Source: an uncultured Prevotella sp.
GTDB lineage: Bacteria; Bacteroidota; Bacteroidia; Bacteroidales; Bacteroidaceae
Direction of reading: 5' to 3'
Length of the DNA: 32,350 nucleotides
NCBI GenBank assembly: GCA_947167845.1
Contig: CAMVJQ010000030.1
Coordinates: 1-32,350 of the forward strand
The notes below the pieces were generated by a model. That model saw only the letters and a program-made list of their open reading frames with translations, made no database searches and was not told the origin of the DNA. The position numbers and the translations under genes are program-made. This document shows, one piece after another, positions 1 to 7,139 of this stretch; position 1 is the stretch's first letter; each line of letters begins with the position of its first letter.

Positions 1-52
1 TTGCCCCACTGGTGTTTGAGACCAGCGCGTCTACCGATTCCGCCATCTGGGC
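1..52 (-). tRNA. tRNA-Leu (CAA), 5' part only
   Basis: The minus strand reads a leucine tRNA from its 5' end at 52: acceptor GCCCAGA, a D-arm with GGTAGACGC, anticodon stem CTGGT/ACCAG and the seven-base loop CTCAAAC, which gives anticodon CAA. The long variable arm and the 3' half lie beyond the left edge, so the gene is partial. A TAnnTTTG promoter at 104-134 drives it, diverging from the manC promoter. Confidence 0.9.
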
Positions 53-103
53 TTGCTAACACGGCACACTCTGTTTCCAGAGCAGTTCCGCTATTTTCGG
101 CTG

Positions 104-134
104 CAAAATTAATATAAAAATCTGAATTGGCAAA
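104..134 (-). promoter_or_regulatory. promoter of tRNA-Leu
   Basis: On the minus strand TAATTTTG (104-111) matches the Bacteroidetes -7 box TAnnTTTG, and TTTG (131-134) lies 19 nt upstream as the -33 box. It points at the tRNA, leaving a leader of about 45 nt. Confidence 0.6.
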
Positions 135-161
135 GTTTTCTGATAAAAAAGTGAAAAATAC

Positions 162-192
162 TTGTTTATATCATTTATTTTCCGTATCTTCG
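162..192 (+). promoter_or_regulatory. promoter of manC
   Basis: TTG at 162-164 and TATCTTCG at 185-192 (one mismatch to TAnnTTTG) are separated by 20 nt. The predicted transcript start falls about 25 nt before the ATG at 223. This rules against the longer reading frame that opens at 127, because that start would lie upstream of the promoter. Confidence 0.55.
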
Positions 193-222
193 CCCACAGA
201 AAATGAACTATTAATATTCTAC

Positions 223-1317
223 ATGGAAAGAAACGACAACAGAAACTTCTGCGTGATACTGGCGGGAGGGCGTGGAAGGCGGTTATGGCCGTGCAGCCGT
301 GATTTATATCCCAAACAATTTATTGATTTCTTCGGTACGGGGCGTACGCAGTTGCAGGCGACCTACGACCGCATCGTGAAACTGCTGCCAAAGGAACATA
401 TCTATGTGTGTACCTGTCGGGAATACCTCTCGATGGCATTAGAGCAACTGCCGGATGTGCCGGAGCGCAATTTCATGGTGGAGCCTATCCATCGGAACAC
501 GGCGCCGAGCGTGGCCTGGGCTGCCATGCGCATCCAGAAGATAAACCCTCAGGCCAATGTCATCATCCTGCCTTCCGACCAGATGGTGCTCAATGAGGAG
601 GCCTTCGCCCGGAGCGTGGGTGTCGGCTTCAGTTACGTCTCGGAAAATGATGTGCTGGTCGTCATGGGCGTCAAGCCGACGAGACCGGAGCCGGGATATG
701 GCTATATACAAGTCGGCGAGTTGAGTTGCAAGCCTGAGGTCTATGCCGTCAAGTCGTTTACGGAGAAACCGGAGCGTGAGTTCGCCAAGATGTTTATGGA
801 GAGCGGTGAGTTCTATTGGAACACGGGCATTTTCCAGTCGAATGTGCATTACCTGCTGAAGTCGTTTGAGTATATCTTCCCGGAGGTGCTGAGAGGCCTG
901 CGTTATAAGCGGGTGAACTACACGTATGAGGACGAGATGGCTTACGTGACTGACAACTATCCCCGCTATCCGAACCTGTCGCTCGACTATGCCATTCTGG
1001 AGCAGAGCCGTAAGGTCTATGTGATGAAGTGCGACTTCGGATGGGCTGACCTGGGGACGTGGCACGCCATCTATGAGTCGATGAGCAAGGTGACGGGTGA
1101 CAATGTGGTGATAGACTCCGATGTGATGATGGAGGACTGCCACGACAATGTGGTCAAGTTGCCGAAGGGCAAGTTGGGCGTTCTCAACGGCCTGGATGGC
1201 TATATCGTGGCAGAGAAGGACAACGTGCTGCTCATCTGTAAGAAGGGCGACTCGTCGTCGCTGGTGCGGAAGTATGTGAGCGAAGTGCAGATGAAATACG
1301 GAGAAGAGTTTGTCTAA
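223..1317 (+). CDS. manC: mannose-1-phosphate guanylyltransferase
   Basis: This cytosolic enzyme would join GTP and mannose-1-phosphate to give GDP-mannose for capsule, lipopolysaccharide O-chain and fucose synthesis. Seen: 364 residues from the ATG at 223. The nucleotide-binding signature is GGRGRRLWPCSR near residue 15, followed by LPSDQMV, FTEKPE, WNTGIF and GWADLGTW, all in the order expected of the nucleotidyltransferase family. The protein stops after the transferase and left-handed helix region, so it lacks the C-terminal cupin phosphomannose isomerase of bifunctional type II enzymes. The family signature usually has LSR where this protein has CSR. The upstream in-frame start at 127 is rejected because a promoter lies inside that stretch and its residues look non-coding. 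The gene converges on the HIT gene and overlaps it tail to tail by 4 bases. Confidence 0.9.
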   Translation: MERNDNRNFCVILAGGRGRRLWPCSRDLYPKQFIDFFGTGRTQLQATYDRIVKLLPKEHIYVCTCREYLSMALEQLPDVPERNFMVEPIHRNTAPSVAWAAMRIQKINPQANVIILPSDQMVLNEEAFARSVGVGFSYVSENDVLVVMGVKPTRPEPGYGYIQVGELSCKPEVYAVKSFTEKPEREFAKMFMESGEFYWNTGIFQSNVHYLLKSFEYIFPEVLRGLRYKRVNYTYEDEMAYVTDNYPRYPNLSLDYAILEQSRKVYVMKCDFGWADLGTWHAIYESMSKVTGDNVVIDSDVMMEDCHDNVVKLPKGKLGVLNGLDGYIVAEKDNVLLICKKGDSSSLVRKYVSEVQMKYGEEFV

Positions 1318-1709
1318 GCGACAAACTCTTCTTTGATCTTGGCGGCGATTTCCTTGAATTCCTCTTCCGTGAGTTTCAGTTTCTCGCGGCGGAAGTCCAC
1401 GTCCTGTTCCGACTGCATCGGAATCAGGTGGATGTGGGCATGGGGCACCTCAAGGCCGAGTACGACCTGTGCCACCTTCCTGCAGGGGAACGCCTTGCCG
1501 ATGGCCTGTGCCACCTTCTTGGCGAACACCTGGAAGCGGGCGATCTCGTCGTCGTCCATGTCGAAGATGTAGTCTACTTCGCGGCGGGGAATCACGAGGG
1601 TGTGGCCCTTCACCAGCGGATTGATGTCGAGGAAGGCATAGAACTCCTCGTTTTCTGCGCATTTGTAACTGGGTATCTCCCCAGCGGCAATCTTACTGAA
1701 TATATCCAT
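1314..1709 (-). CDS. HIT family nucleotide-binding protein
   Basis: A 131-residue histidine-triad protein. Members hydrolyse AMP or related groups from amine or phosphate partners such as adenosine phosphoramidates; the natural substrate of this one is unknown. Seen: the opening DIFSKIAAGEIPSYK typical of the Hint branch, FLDINPLVKGHTLVIPR, and the catalytic triad HAHIHLIP near residue 90. Length is normal for the family. The gene starts 30 nt after the greA stop on the same strand with no promoter of its own visible, so it is probably co-transcribed with greA. It overlaps the 3' end of manC by 4 bases. Confidence 0.9.
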   Translation of the reverse strand: MDIFSKIAAGEIPSYKCAENEEFYAFLDINPLVKGHTLVIPRREVDYIFDMDDDEIARFQVFAKKVAQAIGKAFPCRKVAQVVLGLEVPHAHIHLIPMQSEQDVDFRREKLKLTEEEFKEIAAKIKEEFVA

Positions 1710-1739
1710 AACTATTCACTATCTACTATCCACTATTCA
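1710..1739. repeat. degenerate ACTATTCACTATC tandem repeat
   Basis: The whole greA-HIT spacer is built from imperfect copies of CTATC / ACTATTCACT. Similar AT-rich low-complexity repeats fill spacers near 14950, 18440, 18490 and 24040 in this window. They look like spacer filler and contain no gene. Confidence 0.5.
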
Positions 1740-2207
1740 CTATCCGACGGTGATATTGTCGATACGTAACTTGATGGTGCCGCGTGGAATCTTCACTTCC
1801 ACCTCGTCGCCCACCTTGTGGTTCAGCAGCCCCTGTGCAATCGGGGTCTTGATGGATATCTTGCCCTCGCGGAGGTTGGCCTCGCTCTCACTGACGATGG
1901 TGTAGGTCATCTTGGCCTTGTTCGTCAGGTTGGTCATCTCCACCTTCGACAGGATCTGGACGGCATCCGTGCTCAGGCGGCTGGTGTCTACGACCTTAGC
2001 CTCAGAGATGGTCATCTTCAGTTGGTTGATCTTGTCCTCCAGATGGGCCTGAGCCTCCTTGGCGGCATCATACTCTGAATTCTCACTCAAGTCGCCCTTC
2101 TCTCTGGCCTCTGCGATGGCTGCTGAGGCTTTGGGGCGCTCCACGCTTTCCAGGCGTTTCAGTTCGGCTACCAGTTTGTCGTAGCCTTCTTGTGACATGT
2201 AAGCCAT
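1740..2207 (-). CDS. greA: transcription elongation factor GreA
   Basis: GreA binds in the secondary channel of RNA polymerase and stimulates cleavage of backtracked RNA so that stalled complexes can resume. Seen: 155 residues, the normal length. The N-terminal coiled coil (about 1-75) carries the acidic tip DLSENSEYDAAKEAQ, whose Asp and Glu coordinate the catalytic magnesium. The C-terminal FKBP-like half ends with TPIAQGLLNHKVGDEVEV. It is the first gene of a greA-HIT operon. Its best promoter (2333-2364) lies upstream of a terminator-like hairpin at 2251-2297, so the leader could attenuate greA transcription. Confidence 0.95.
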   Translation of the reverse strand: MAYMSQEGYDKLVAELKRLESVERPKASAAIAEAREKGDLSENSEYDAAKEAQAHLEDKINQLKMTISEAKVVDTSRLSTDAVQILSKVEMTNLTNKAKMTYTIVSESEANLREGKISIKTPIAQGLLNHKVGDEVEVKIPRGTIKLRIDNITVG

Positions 2208-2250
2208 ATTGTTTTCTTTTTAATATTTATAATTCAATCTACCCTGGACG

Positions 2251-2297
2251 GACAAAAAACAAAAGAATCCCGACAAATCGCCGTGTCGGAATCCTTG
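2251..2297 (-). terminator. hairpin plus U-tract in the greA leader
   Basis: On the minus strand an approximately 10-bp stem (GATTCCGACA against TGTCGGGATTC, one G-U pair, 8-nt loop) is followed by TTTTGTTTTTTG. It is a good intrinsic terminator. It could end transcripts of the upstream PAP2 gene, but the predicted greA promoter lies before it, so it would also sit in the greA leader. Confidence 0.7.
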
Positions 2298-2332
2298 ATG
2301 TTATCATGTCTTTATCCTTACTTTTCAGGTTG

Positions 2333-2364
2333 CAAAGTTAGGCATTATTTTCGAATCGGCCAAA
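2333..2364 (-). promoter_or_regulatory. promoter upstream of greA
   Basis: On the minus strand TAACTTTG (2333-2340) is a full match to TAnnTTTG and TTTG (2361-2364) lies exactly 20 nt upstream. It starts just after the PAP2 stop codon and before the leader terminator, giving an untranslated leader of about 120 nt for greA. Confidence 0.65.
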
Positions 2365-2385
2365 TTTCGCGGCTTAAAAAAGATG

Positions 2386-3354
2386 TCATTTGTTAAAAAT
2401 CTGCAATTTCCATAACCTGCTGAGGCCGAAATAGATGATGATGGCCGAGATCCAACCGCCGAAGACGTCGATGGCATAATGGGCTTGTATATAGACCGTT
2501 GCAAAGCACATCAGCGTGTATAAGGGCAGGATGAAGAAGAACAGCGGCTTGCAGCGACTGCGCCAGGCGAGCATCAGCAGGATGGTGGTGATGCCGACAT
2601 GGCTGCTGGGGAAGGCGGCAGTAGGACATTCGCCTGCCTCATGGGCACTGGCCACGAACTTATAGAAGAATCCGTCGGCATAGCCTGGGATGGGAAGGTT
2701 GTCGCTGTGGGTGGCGAAATAGTCGCCTACATTGGGGAACACGCCGTGGGATATGTTGTCCAGGCCGGCCGCCAGATAGTAGAACTGGGGGCCTGTGACT
2801 GGCAGGAAGATGAAGATGACATAGTAGATGAAGAATGCCGAGAGGACTATGAATGCCGTGCGGTCGAACTCCTGATTGCGGAAGAACAGATAGAACAGCA
2901 CGACGAGGAAGATCAGGCAGTAGTAGGAGCCGTAGCCCATGTGCATCAGTTCGCTGAACACGGGATTGGTGAACGCCTGTGAGAAGAGCAGAGCCGGCTG
3001 GCAGCCGAAGACGGCCTGCTCGTATTCGGCGAAGAGATGGTCGAGATTGGGGAAGATGCGGTTGATCTCGTAGGTGTCAGGATACCACCATGACAGCAGG
3101 AGCAACTGGAAGATGACTCTGCAGACGTGGGTGAAGTGGCAGGGTATGAGCCGGTAGACCGCCCAGAGGGCAAGTGTGGTCACCACGATGCGCCCTCTGC
3201 CCATGAGCATCGGCTCCGGGTTCTGTATCTTCGTGTAGCAGAATAGTATCACCGTCAGTGTCAGGAGCAGATACCCCAGGGTGATCCACTCCACCGTCAA
3301 CAGCCCCTTGCGGGGCTTCTTCTCTATCTTAAACAGGTGCTTAAATCCAATCAT
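2386..3354 (-). CDS. PAP2 / Aur1-like membrane phosphotransferase
   Basis: A 322-residue polytopic inner-membrane protein with several hydrophobic segments (about 25-45, 55-75, 135-160, 165-190 and 250-310). The C-terminal half holds the PAP2 catalytic signature: PSSHVG near residue 248, preceded by GECPTAAF, and HYAIDVFGG near residue 290, matching the two His-containing motifs of lipid phosphate phosphatases and inositol phosphorylceramide synthases. The large size and aromatic N-terminal segments resemble Aur1-type head-group transferases more than simple phosphatases. It overlaps the upstream SDR gene by 14 bases, which implies tight co-expression. Substrate is not visible from sequence; a role in phospholipid or sphingolipid head-group chemistry is an inference. 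Confidence 0.75.
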   Translation of the reverse strand: MIGFKHLFKIEKKPRKGLLTVEWITLGYLLLTLTVILFCYTKIQNPEPMLMGRGRIVVTTLALWAVYRLIPCHFTHVCRVIFQLLLLSWWYPDTYEINRIFPNLDHLFAEYEQAVFGCQPALLFSQAFTNPVFSELMHMGYGSYYCLIFLVVLFYLFFRNQEFDRTAFIVLSAFFIYYVIFIFLPVTGPQFYYLAAGLDNISHGVFPNVGDYFATHSDNLPIPGYADGFFYKFVASAHEAGECPTAAFPSSHVGITTILLMLAWRSRCKPLFFFILPLYTLMCFATVYIQAHYAIDVFGGWISAIIIYFGLSRLWKLQIFNK

Positions 3355-4330
3355 GTTCCTTATACCATTTGATGGTTCGCTTGACGCCCTCTTCCAGTTT
3401 CACCTTCGGCTGGTAGCCCAGTTCGCGGATGGCGGGCTGTATGTCGCAGCGCCAGTTGCGCTGTCGCAGGATATTGTATTTGTCACGGTTGAGCACGCTG
3501 ATCTTCCCTGTCAGCCTTGCCGCGTACTCCCCGCAGAAAGTGATGATGCGCAGCACCCAGAGCGGTGCCGTGATGCGGATCCACCAGGGACGCCCCAGTT
3601 GTTCGTGGACGAGGTTGCTGAACGTGGTGCTCTGATACACCTCACCGTCGCTGAGGAAGTATTTGCGGCCCACGGCTCCCCTGTCGAGTGCCAGGAAGAC
3701 GGCCTGCACCACATCCTCCACATAGACGAAGGTGATGTCCTGCTGCTTGTAGCCGACGGCGAAATCCGAGTGCTGCTTGATGCTCTTGACCATCACGAAG
3801 TAGTCTTTCTCCCTTGGGCCGTACACGCCTGTAGGTCTTAATATAATATATGGTAGGGAGGTTGTGGCCAGATACTGCTCTGCCTCCAGTTTGCTCCGTC
3901 CGTATTCGGTGTTCGGCTGAGGCGTGTCGCTTTCGCGTATCTCCTCATAGGGCTGTTGCTCGCGGATGGCGCCGAAGATGCTGAGGCTGCTCAGATAGAC
4001 AAAGCGCTTGAGCGGCATCCCCGTCTCCAGGATGGCATCGGCGAGGTTGCGTGTCCCTTCGGTGTTGATGCGCCGGAAGTCAGCCTTGTCAAGGCATTTC
4101 GTCACGCCGGCGGCATGCACCACGTAGTCGAAGGCCTTGCCCCGCAGTTGTTCGGTGAGTTGCTCCTTGCTCGACAGATTCAACTCGATGAAGTGGATGC
4201 GCTCATCCTTGAGCCACTCCTTCGAACTGCTCTTGCGCACGGCTGCCCAGGTTTCAAAGCCCCGCCTCAGTGCTTCCTCTACGATGAATGAGCCGATAAA
4301 ACCGCTCGCTCCTGTGATTAATATCCTCAT
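3341..4330 (-). CDS. NAD-dependent epimerase/dehydratase (extended SDR)
   Basis: An extended short-chain dehydrogenase of 329 residues starting MRILITGASGFIGSF. Seen: the dinucleotide-binding GASGFIG motif at the N-terminus, HAAGVT at the end of beta-strand 4, YLSSLSIFG, the catalytic YGRSK (YxxxK), and RPTGVYGPRE. These resemble the 3-beta-hydroxysteroid dehydrogenase/NDUFA9-like branch. An in-frame start 30 nt upstream (4360) is rejected because a TAnnTTTG box lies between it and 4330. The gene overlaps the PAP2 gene by 14 bases. Family members act on sugar nucleotides, steroids or sphingoid bases; with an Aur1-like neighbour, a lipid substrate such as 3-ketosphinganine is an attractive but unproven guess. 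Confidence 0.8.
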   Translation of the reverse strand: MRILITGASGFIGSFIVEEALRRGFETWAAVRKSSSKEWLKDERIHFIELNLSSKEQLTEQLRGKAFDYVVHAAGVTKCLDKADFRRINTEGTRNLADAILETGMPLKRFVYLSSLSIFGAIREQQPYEEIRESDTPQPNTEYGRSKLEAEQYLATTSLPYIILRPTGVYGPREKDYFVMVKSIKQHSDFAVGYKQQDITFVYVEDVVQAVFLALDRGAVGRKYFLSDGEVYQSTTFSNLVHEQLGRPWWIRITAPLWVLRIITFCGEYAARLTGKISVLNRDKYNILRQRNWRCDIQPAIRELGYQPKVKLEEGVKRTIKWYKEHDWI

Positions 4331-4347
4331 TTTGTCATATTTGGGTG

Positions 4348-4355
4348 CAAAGGTA
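4348..4355 (-). promoter_or_regulatory. -7 box of the SDR-PAP2 operon
   Basis: TACCTTTG on the minus strand matches TAnnTTTG. The -33 position, 20 nt further upstream, falls on GTGC inside the left arm of the palindromic element at 4366-4431. The predicted transcript start leaves only about 10 nt before the ATG at 4330. Confidence 0.6.
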
Positions 4356-4365
4356 CGCATTTTTG

Positions 4366-4431
4366 GCCACAGATTGCACAGATTAACAAGGAATTAATAT
4401 TAAAATCTGTAAAATCGGTGTAATCTGTGGC
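4366..4431. repeat. palindromic CACAGAT element, copy 1
   Basis: The arms GCCACAGATTGCACAGATT (4366-4384) and AATCGGTGTAATCTGTGGC (4413-4431) are inverted repeats agreeing at 17 of 19 positions, with an AT-rich centre. TAnnTTTG boxes of two divergent genes lie 10 nt outside each arm (4355 and 4442). A second copy with the same arrangement is at 14179-14255. Confidence 0.75.
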
Positions 4432-4441
4432 TATTTTTTTC

Positions 4442-4449
4442 TATCTTTG
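4442..4449 (+). promoter_or_regulatory. -7 box of rnr
   Basis: TATCTTTG is a full TAnnTTTG match. GGTG (4417-4420), 21 nt upstream in the right arm of the palindromic element, is the likely -33 contact. The transcript would start near 4456, so the ATG at 4472 is preferred over the in-frame start at 4427, which lies before the promoter. Confidence 0.65.
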
Positions 4450-4471
4450 CAAAAACAAAGTTATCAAGTCT

Positions 4472-6679
4472 ATGGGAAAGAACAATGATCGCAGACGGTT
4501 AGGGAAGAAGCAGGTCAGCGAACTGCTGCAGAACCTCTTCCAGCATAATCCTAACGAGACATTCTCGTTTAAGCAGATATTCAAGGCACTCAAACTGGAC
4601 ACGCATCCGCTGAAGATGCTCGCCATCGACGTGATGGAGGAGATGGCATGGGACGACTTCCTCTTGAAGGTCAGTGAAAACTCGTATCGGCTGAACCTGA
4701 AGACGCAGGTGCAGGAGGGCATCTTCCGCCGTAAGGTCAACGGGCGCAACTCGTTCCAGCCCGACGACGGCGGTACGCCTGTCTTCGTGGCCGAGCGCAA
4801 CTCGATGTCGGCGATGAACGGCGACCGCGTGAAGGTGTCGTATATGGCCCGCCGCGACAAGCACATCAAGGAGGCGATGGTCATCGAGATCGTGAAGCGT
4901 GCCCATGATACGATAGTCGGAAAACTGCGCGTCGACAAGGACTGGGCCTTCCTGATCCCCCAGGACTCGACGTTCGTTCACGACATCATCATCCCCAAGC
5001 GCAAGTTGAAGGGCGGAAAGACCGACGACAAGGCTGTGGTGAAGGTCGTCCAGTGGCCCGATGCCGAGCATAAGAACATCATCGGCTCCGTCGTCGACAT
5101 CCTTGGCCAGACTGGTGAGAACAACGCCGAGATGCATGCTATCCTCGCCCAGTATAACCTGCCGTATAGGTATCCGAAGAATGTGCAGGAGGCTGCCGAG
5201 AAGATCGATGCCGCCATCACCCAGGCTGAGATAGACCGCCGTGAGGACTTCCGTGACGTCTTCACCTGCACCATCGACCCCAAGGATGCCAAGGACTTCG
5301 ACGATGCCCTTAGTATTCGGAGGTGCGAAGGCGCGGGGGCGCCTCTTTGGGAGGTAGGTGTCCACATCGCTGATGTCAGCCATTATGTGAAGGAAGGCTC
5401 TGTCATCGACAAGGAGGCCTATGCCCGCGCCACGAGCGTCTATCTCGTCGACCGCACTATCCCGATGCTGCCTGAGCGCCTCTGCAACTTCATCTGCTCG
5501 CTCCGTCCTGACGAGGAGAAACTCTGCTACAGCGTCATCTTCGTGCTCGACGAGGAGGCCAACATCAAGAAGTGGCACCTGGCGCATACGGTCATCCGCA
5601 GCGACCGCCGCTATGCCTATGAGGAGGTGCAGCAGATACTGGAGGACAATGGCGTAAAGGATGGTACAGGCGAGCCTGCGCCCCCTGCTACGAAGAAGAA
5701 TCCCTATAAAGGTGAGAATGCCTCCGAACTGATCACCCTCGACGCGCTGGCCAAGAAACTGCGCGCTGCCCGCTTCAAGAACGGCTCCGTGAAGTTCGAC
5801 CGCGAGGAACTCCATTTCGACATCGATGAGACGGGCAAGCCCATAAAGGCCTATTTCAAGGTGTCGAAGGATGCCAACAAACTGATAGAGGAGTTCATGC
5901 TGCTGGCCAACAAGACTGTTGCCGAGAGCATCGGCCGTGTGAAGAAGGGCGTGAAGGCCAAGACGCTGCCTTACCGTGTTCACGACCAGCCCGACCCCCA
6001 GAAACTGGAGAACCTGCGCCAGTTCGTCTCCAAGTTTGGCTACAAGGTGAAGACCAGCGGCACCAAGGGGGCCATCACCCGTTCGCTCAATGCCCTGATG
6101 GCCGATGCCGAAGGCACCCGAGAGCAGAATGCCATCGAGACGGTGGCCCTGAGGGCGATGATGAAGGCCAAGTACAGTGTCCACAATATCGGGCACTACG
6201 GCCTCGCCTTCGACTACTACACCCACTTCACCTCGCCCATCCGCCGCTATCCCGACATGATGGTTCACCGTCTGCTGACAAAGTATCAGGACGGCGCGCG
6301 CTCGGCCAACAAGGAAAAGTATGAGGAGTACTGCGAGCACTGCAGCGATATGGAACAGATCTCGCAGAATGCCGAGCGCGACTCCATCAAGTACAAGATG
6401 GTAGAGTTTATGGCTGACAAGTTGGGTAACGTCTACGACGCCCATATCTCAGGCCTCACCTCCTATGGCGTCTATGCCCAGATCGACGAGAACCACTGCG
6501 AGGGCATGATCTCCATCCGTGACCTGGGCAACGACTATTATGACTTCGATGAGAAGAACTTCGTCATCGTAGGCCGCCGTCACCATACGAAGTACCAGTT
6601 GGGCGACCCCATCCGCATCCAGGTGGCCCGTGCCAATATCGAGCGCAAGCAACTCGACTTCATACTGGCCGACGACTGA
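4472..6679 (+). CDS. rnr: ribonuclease R
   Basis: A processive 3'-5' hydrolytic exoribonuclease of the RNB family, acting on structured RNA and in rRNA and tmRNA-linked decay. Seen: 735 residues from the ATG at 4472; an N-terminal winged-helix region (LLQNLFQHNPNETFSFKQIF), cold-shock domains, the RNB core with the metal-binding aspartates in DPKDAKDFDDALS, then ARFKNGSVKFD, HYGLAFDYYTHFTSPIRRYPD and a C-terminal S1 domain (VYDAHISGLTSYGVYAQI). The lysine-rich tail of proteobacterial RNase R is missing. At residues 283-290, between DFDDALS and WEVGVHIADV, a stretch RRCEGAGA is encoded by a G-rich dispersed repeat (5318-5341). The site is normally a short beta-hairpin turn, so activity is probably kept. 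The gene stands alone, with a terminator at 6766-6808. Confidence 0.95.
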   Translation: MGKNNDRRRLGKKQVSELLQNLFQHNPNETFSFKQIFKALKLDTHPLKMLAIDVMEEMAWDDFLLKVSENSYRLNLKTQVQEGIFRRKVNGRNSFQPDDGGTPVFVAERNSMSAMNGDRVKVSYMARRDKHIKEAMVIEIVKRAHDTIVGKLRVDKDWAFLIPQDSTFVHDIIIPKRKLKGGKTDDKAVVKVVQWPDAEHKNIIGSVVDILGQTGENNAEMHAILAQYNLPYRYPKNVQEAAEKIDAAITQAEIDRREDFRDVFTCTIDPKDAKDFDDALSIRRCEGAGAPLWEVGVHIADVSHYVKEGSVIDKEAYARATSVYLVDRTIPMLPERLCNFICSLRPDEEKLCYSVIFVLDEEANIKKWHLAHTVIRSDRRYAYEEVQQILEDNGVKDGTGEPAPPATKKNPYKGENASELITLDALAKKLRAARFKNGSVKFDREELHFDIDETGKPIKAYFKVSKDANKLIEEFMLLANKTVAESIGRVKKGVKAKTLPYRVHDQPDPQKLENLRQFVSKFGYKVKTSGTKGAITRSLNALMADAEGTREQNAIETVALRAMMKAKYSVHNIGHYGLAFDYYTHFTSPIRRYPDMMVHRLLTKYQDGARSANKEKYEEYCEHCSDMEQISQNAERDSIKYKMVEFMADKLGNVYDAHISGLTSYGVYAQIDENHCEGMISIRDLGNDYYDFDEKNFVIVGRRHHTKYQLGDPIRIQVARANIERKQLDFILADD
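5318..5341 (+). repeat. G-rich repeat inside rnr
   Basis: CGGAGGTGCGAAGGCGCGGGGG, an array of the unit (C)GGnGGyrCG, is in frame within the catalytic domain of RNase R. The same units form the three arrays in the ketosynthase gene at 16871-16936, 17692-17785 and 17990-18100. Confidence 0.6.
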
Positions 6680-6765
6680 GCCCTGCGGACGGCGTAGTTG
6701 TCGACTCTCTTTCGTACCTTATACTATAACGCACGCGAGGAAATGTTAAAAATGTGACGGTACAC

Positions 6766-6808
6766 TAAAAAAATCCCGATATTTGTTTGGCAGATATCGG
6801 GATTTTTG
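6766..6808. terminator. bidirectional intrinsic terminator after rnr
   Basis: AAAAATCCCGATAT pairs perfectly with ATATCGGGATTTTT around a short loop, giving a stem of about 14 bp with an A-run on one side and a T-run on the other. It can end rnr transcription. The -33 box of the next promoter lies inside its loop. Confidence 0.85.
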
Positions 6809-6818
6809 CTTATCTTTG
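6786..6818 (+). promoter_or_regulatory. promoter of the AAA+ gene
   Basis: TTTG (6786-6789) and a perfect TATCTTTG (6811-6818) are 21 nt apart. The transcript would start near 6825, giving an unusually long leader of about 315 nt before the ATG at 7140. The promoter is interleaved with the rnr terminator hairpin. Confidence 0.7.
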
Positions 6819-7139
6819 CACGCTGGAATTAGAAATCCTTATCTATCACAAAATAAATGAAGCAAACAAACAGACAGACCACAAGATGCTTGATCAGTCG
6901 CTGGGCGACACAGTTGAAGATATAGCCTCGGCTATACCCTTGCTGATGTCTCTCTGACAGAACGACTGCGTCTTGTCGTGTGCTCCTTGACTTATTGCTA
7001 CAACTACGTCTTGTGATAGAGACTCCATAAAGTTTCTATGAAACCCACTGGGCAGCGGCCTCGGCCTTGCCCAAATACCTCTTGCGCCCTTTTCTGCGGG
7101 GCATGCCAAAACATTCATTATTGTTTCAACCTTATTTTT
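6819..7139 (+). other. long leader of the AAA+ gene
   Basis: About 320 nt separate the promoter from the AAA+ start. I see a 22-codon ORF at 6857-6925 (MKQTNRQTTRCLISRWATQL...), an overlapping 23-codon ORF in another frame beginning MLDQSLGDTVEDIASAIPL, and a 7-bp hairpin TATAGCC/GGCTATA at 6921-6936 covering the end of the first ORF. No known riboswitch or RNA family is recognised. The region could be a regulatory leader or a decayed gene. Confidence 0.4.

Noticed and set aside
4499..6445. Long open frame of 648 codons antisense to rnr
   Set aside because: RNase R is unmistakable on the other strand; the antisense frame is a by-product of its codon use and has no domain resemblance. The same applies to long antisense frames within the sensor (20603-22021, 22391-23950) and SusD (27560-28972) genes.
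7038..7139. Upstream in-frame start for the AAA+ gene
   Set aside because: The extra residues (MKPTGQRPRPCPNTSCALFC...) look non-coding, and the start MKEKKLKTL at 7140 leads directly into the acidic region.
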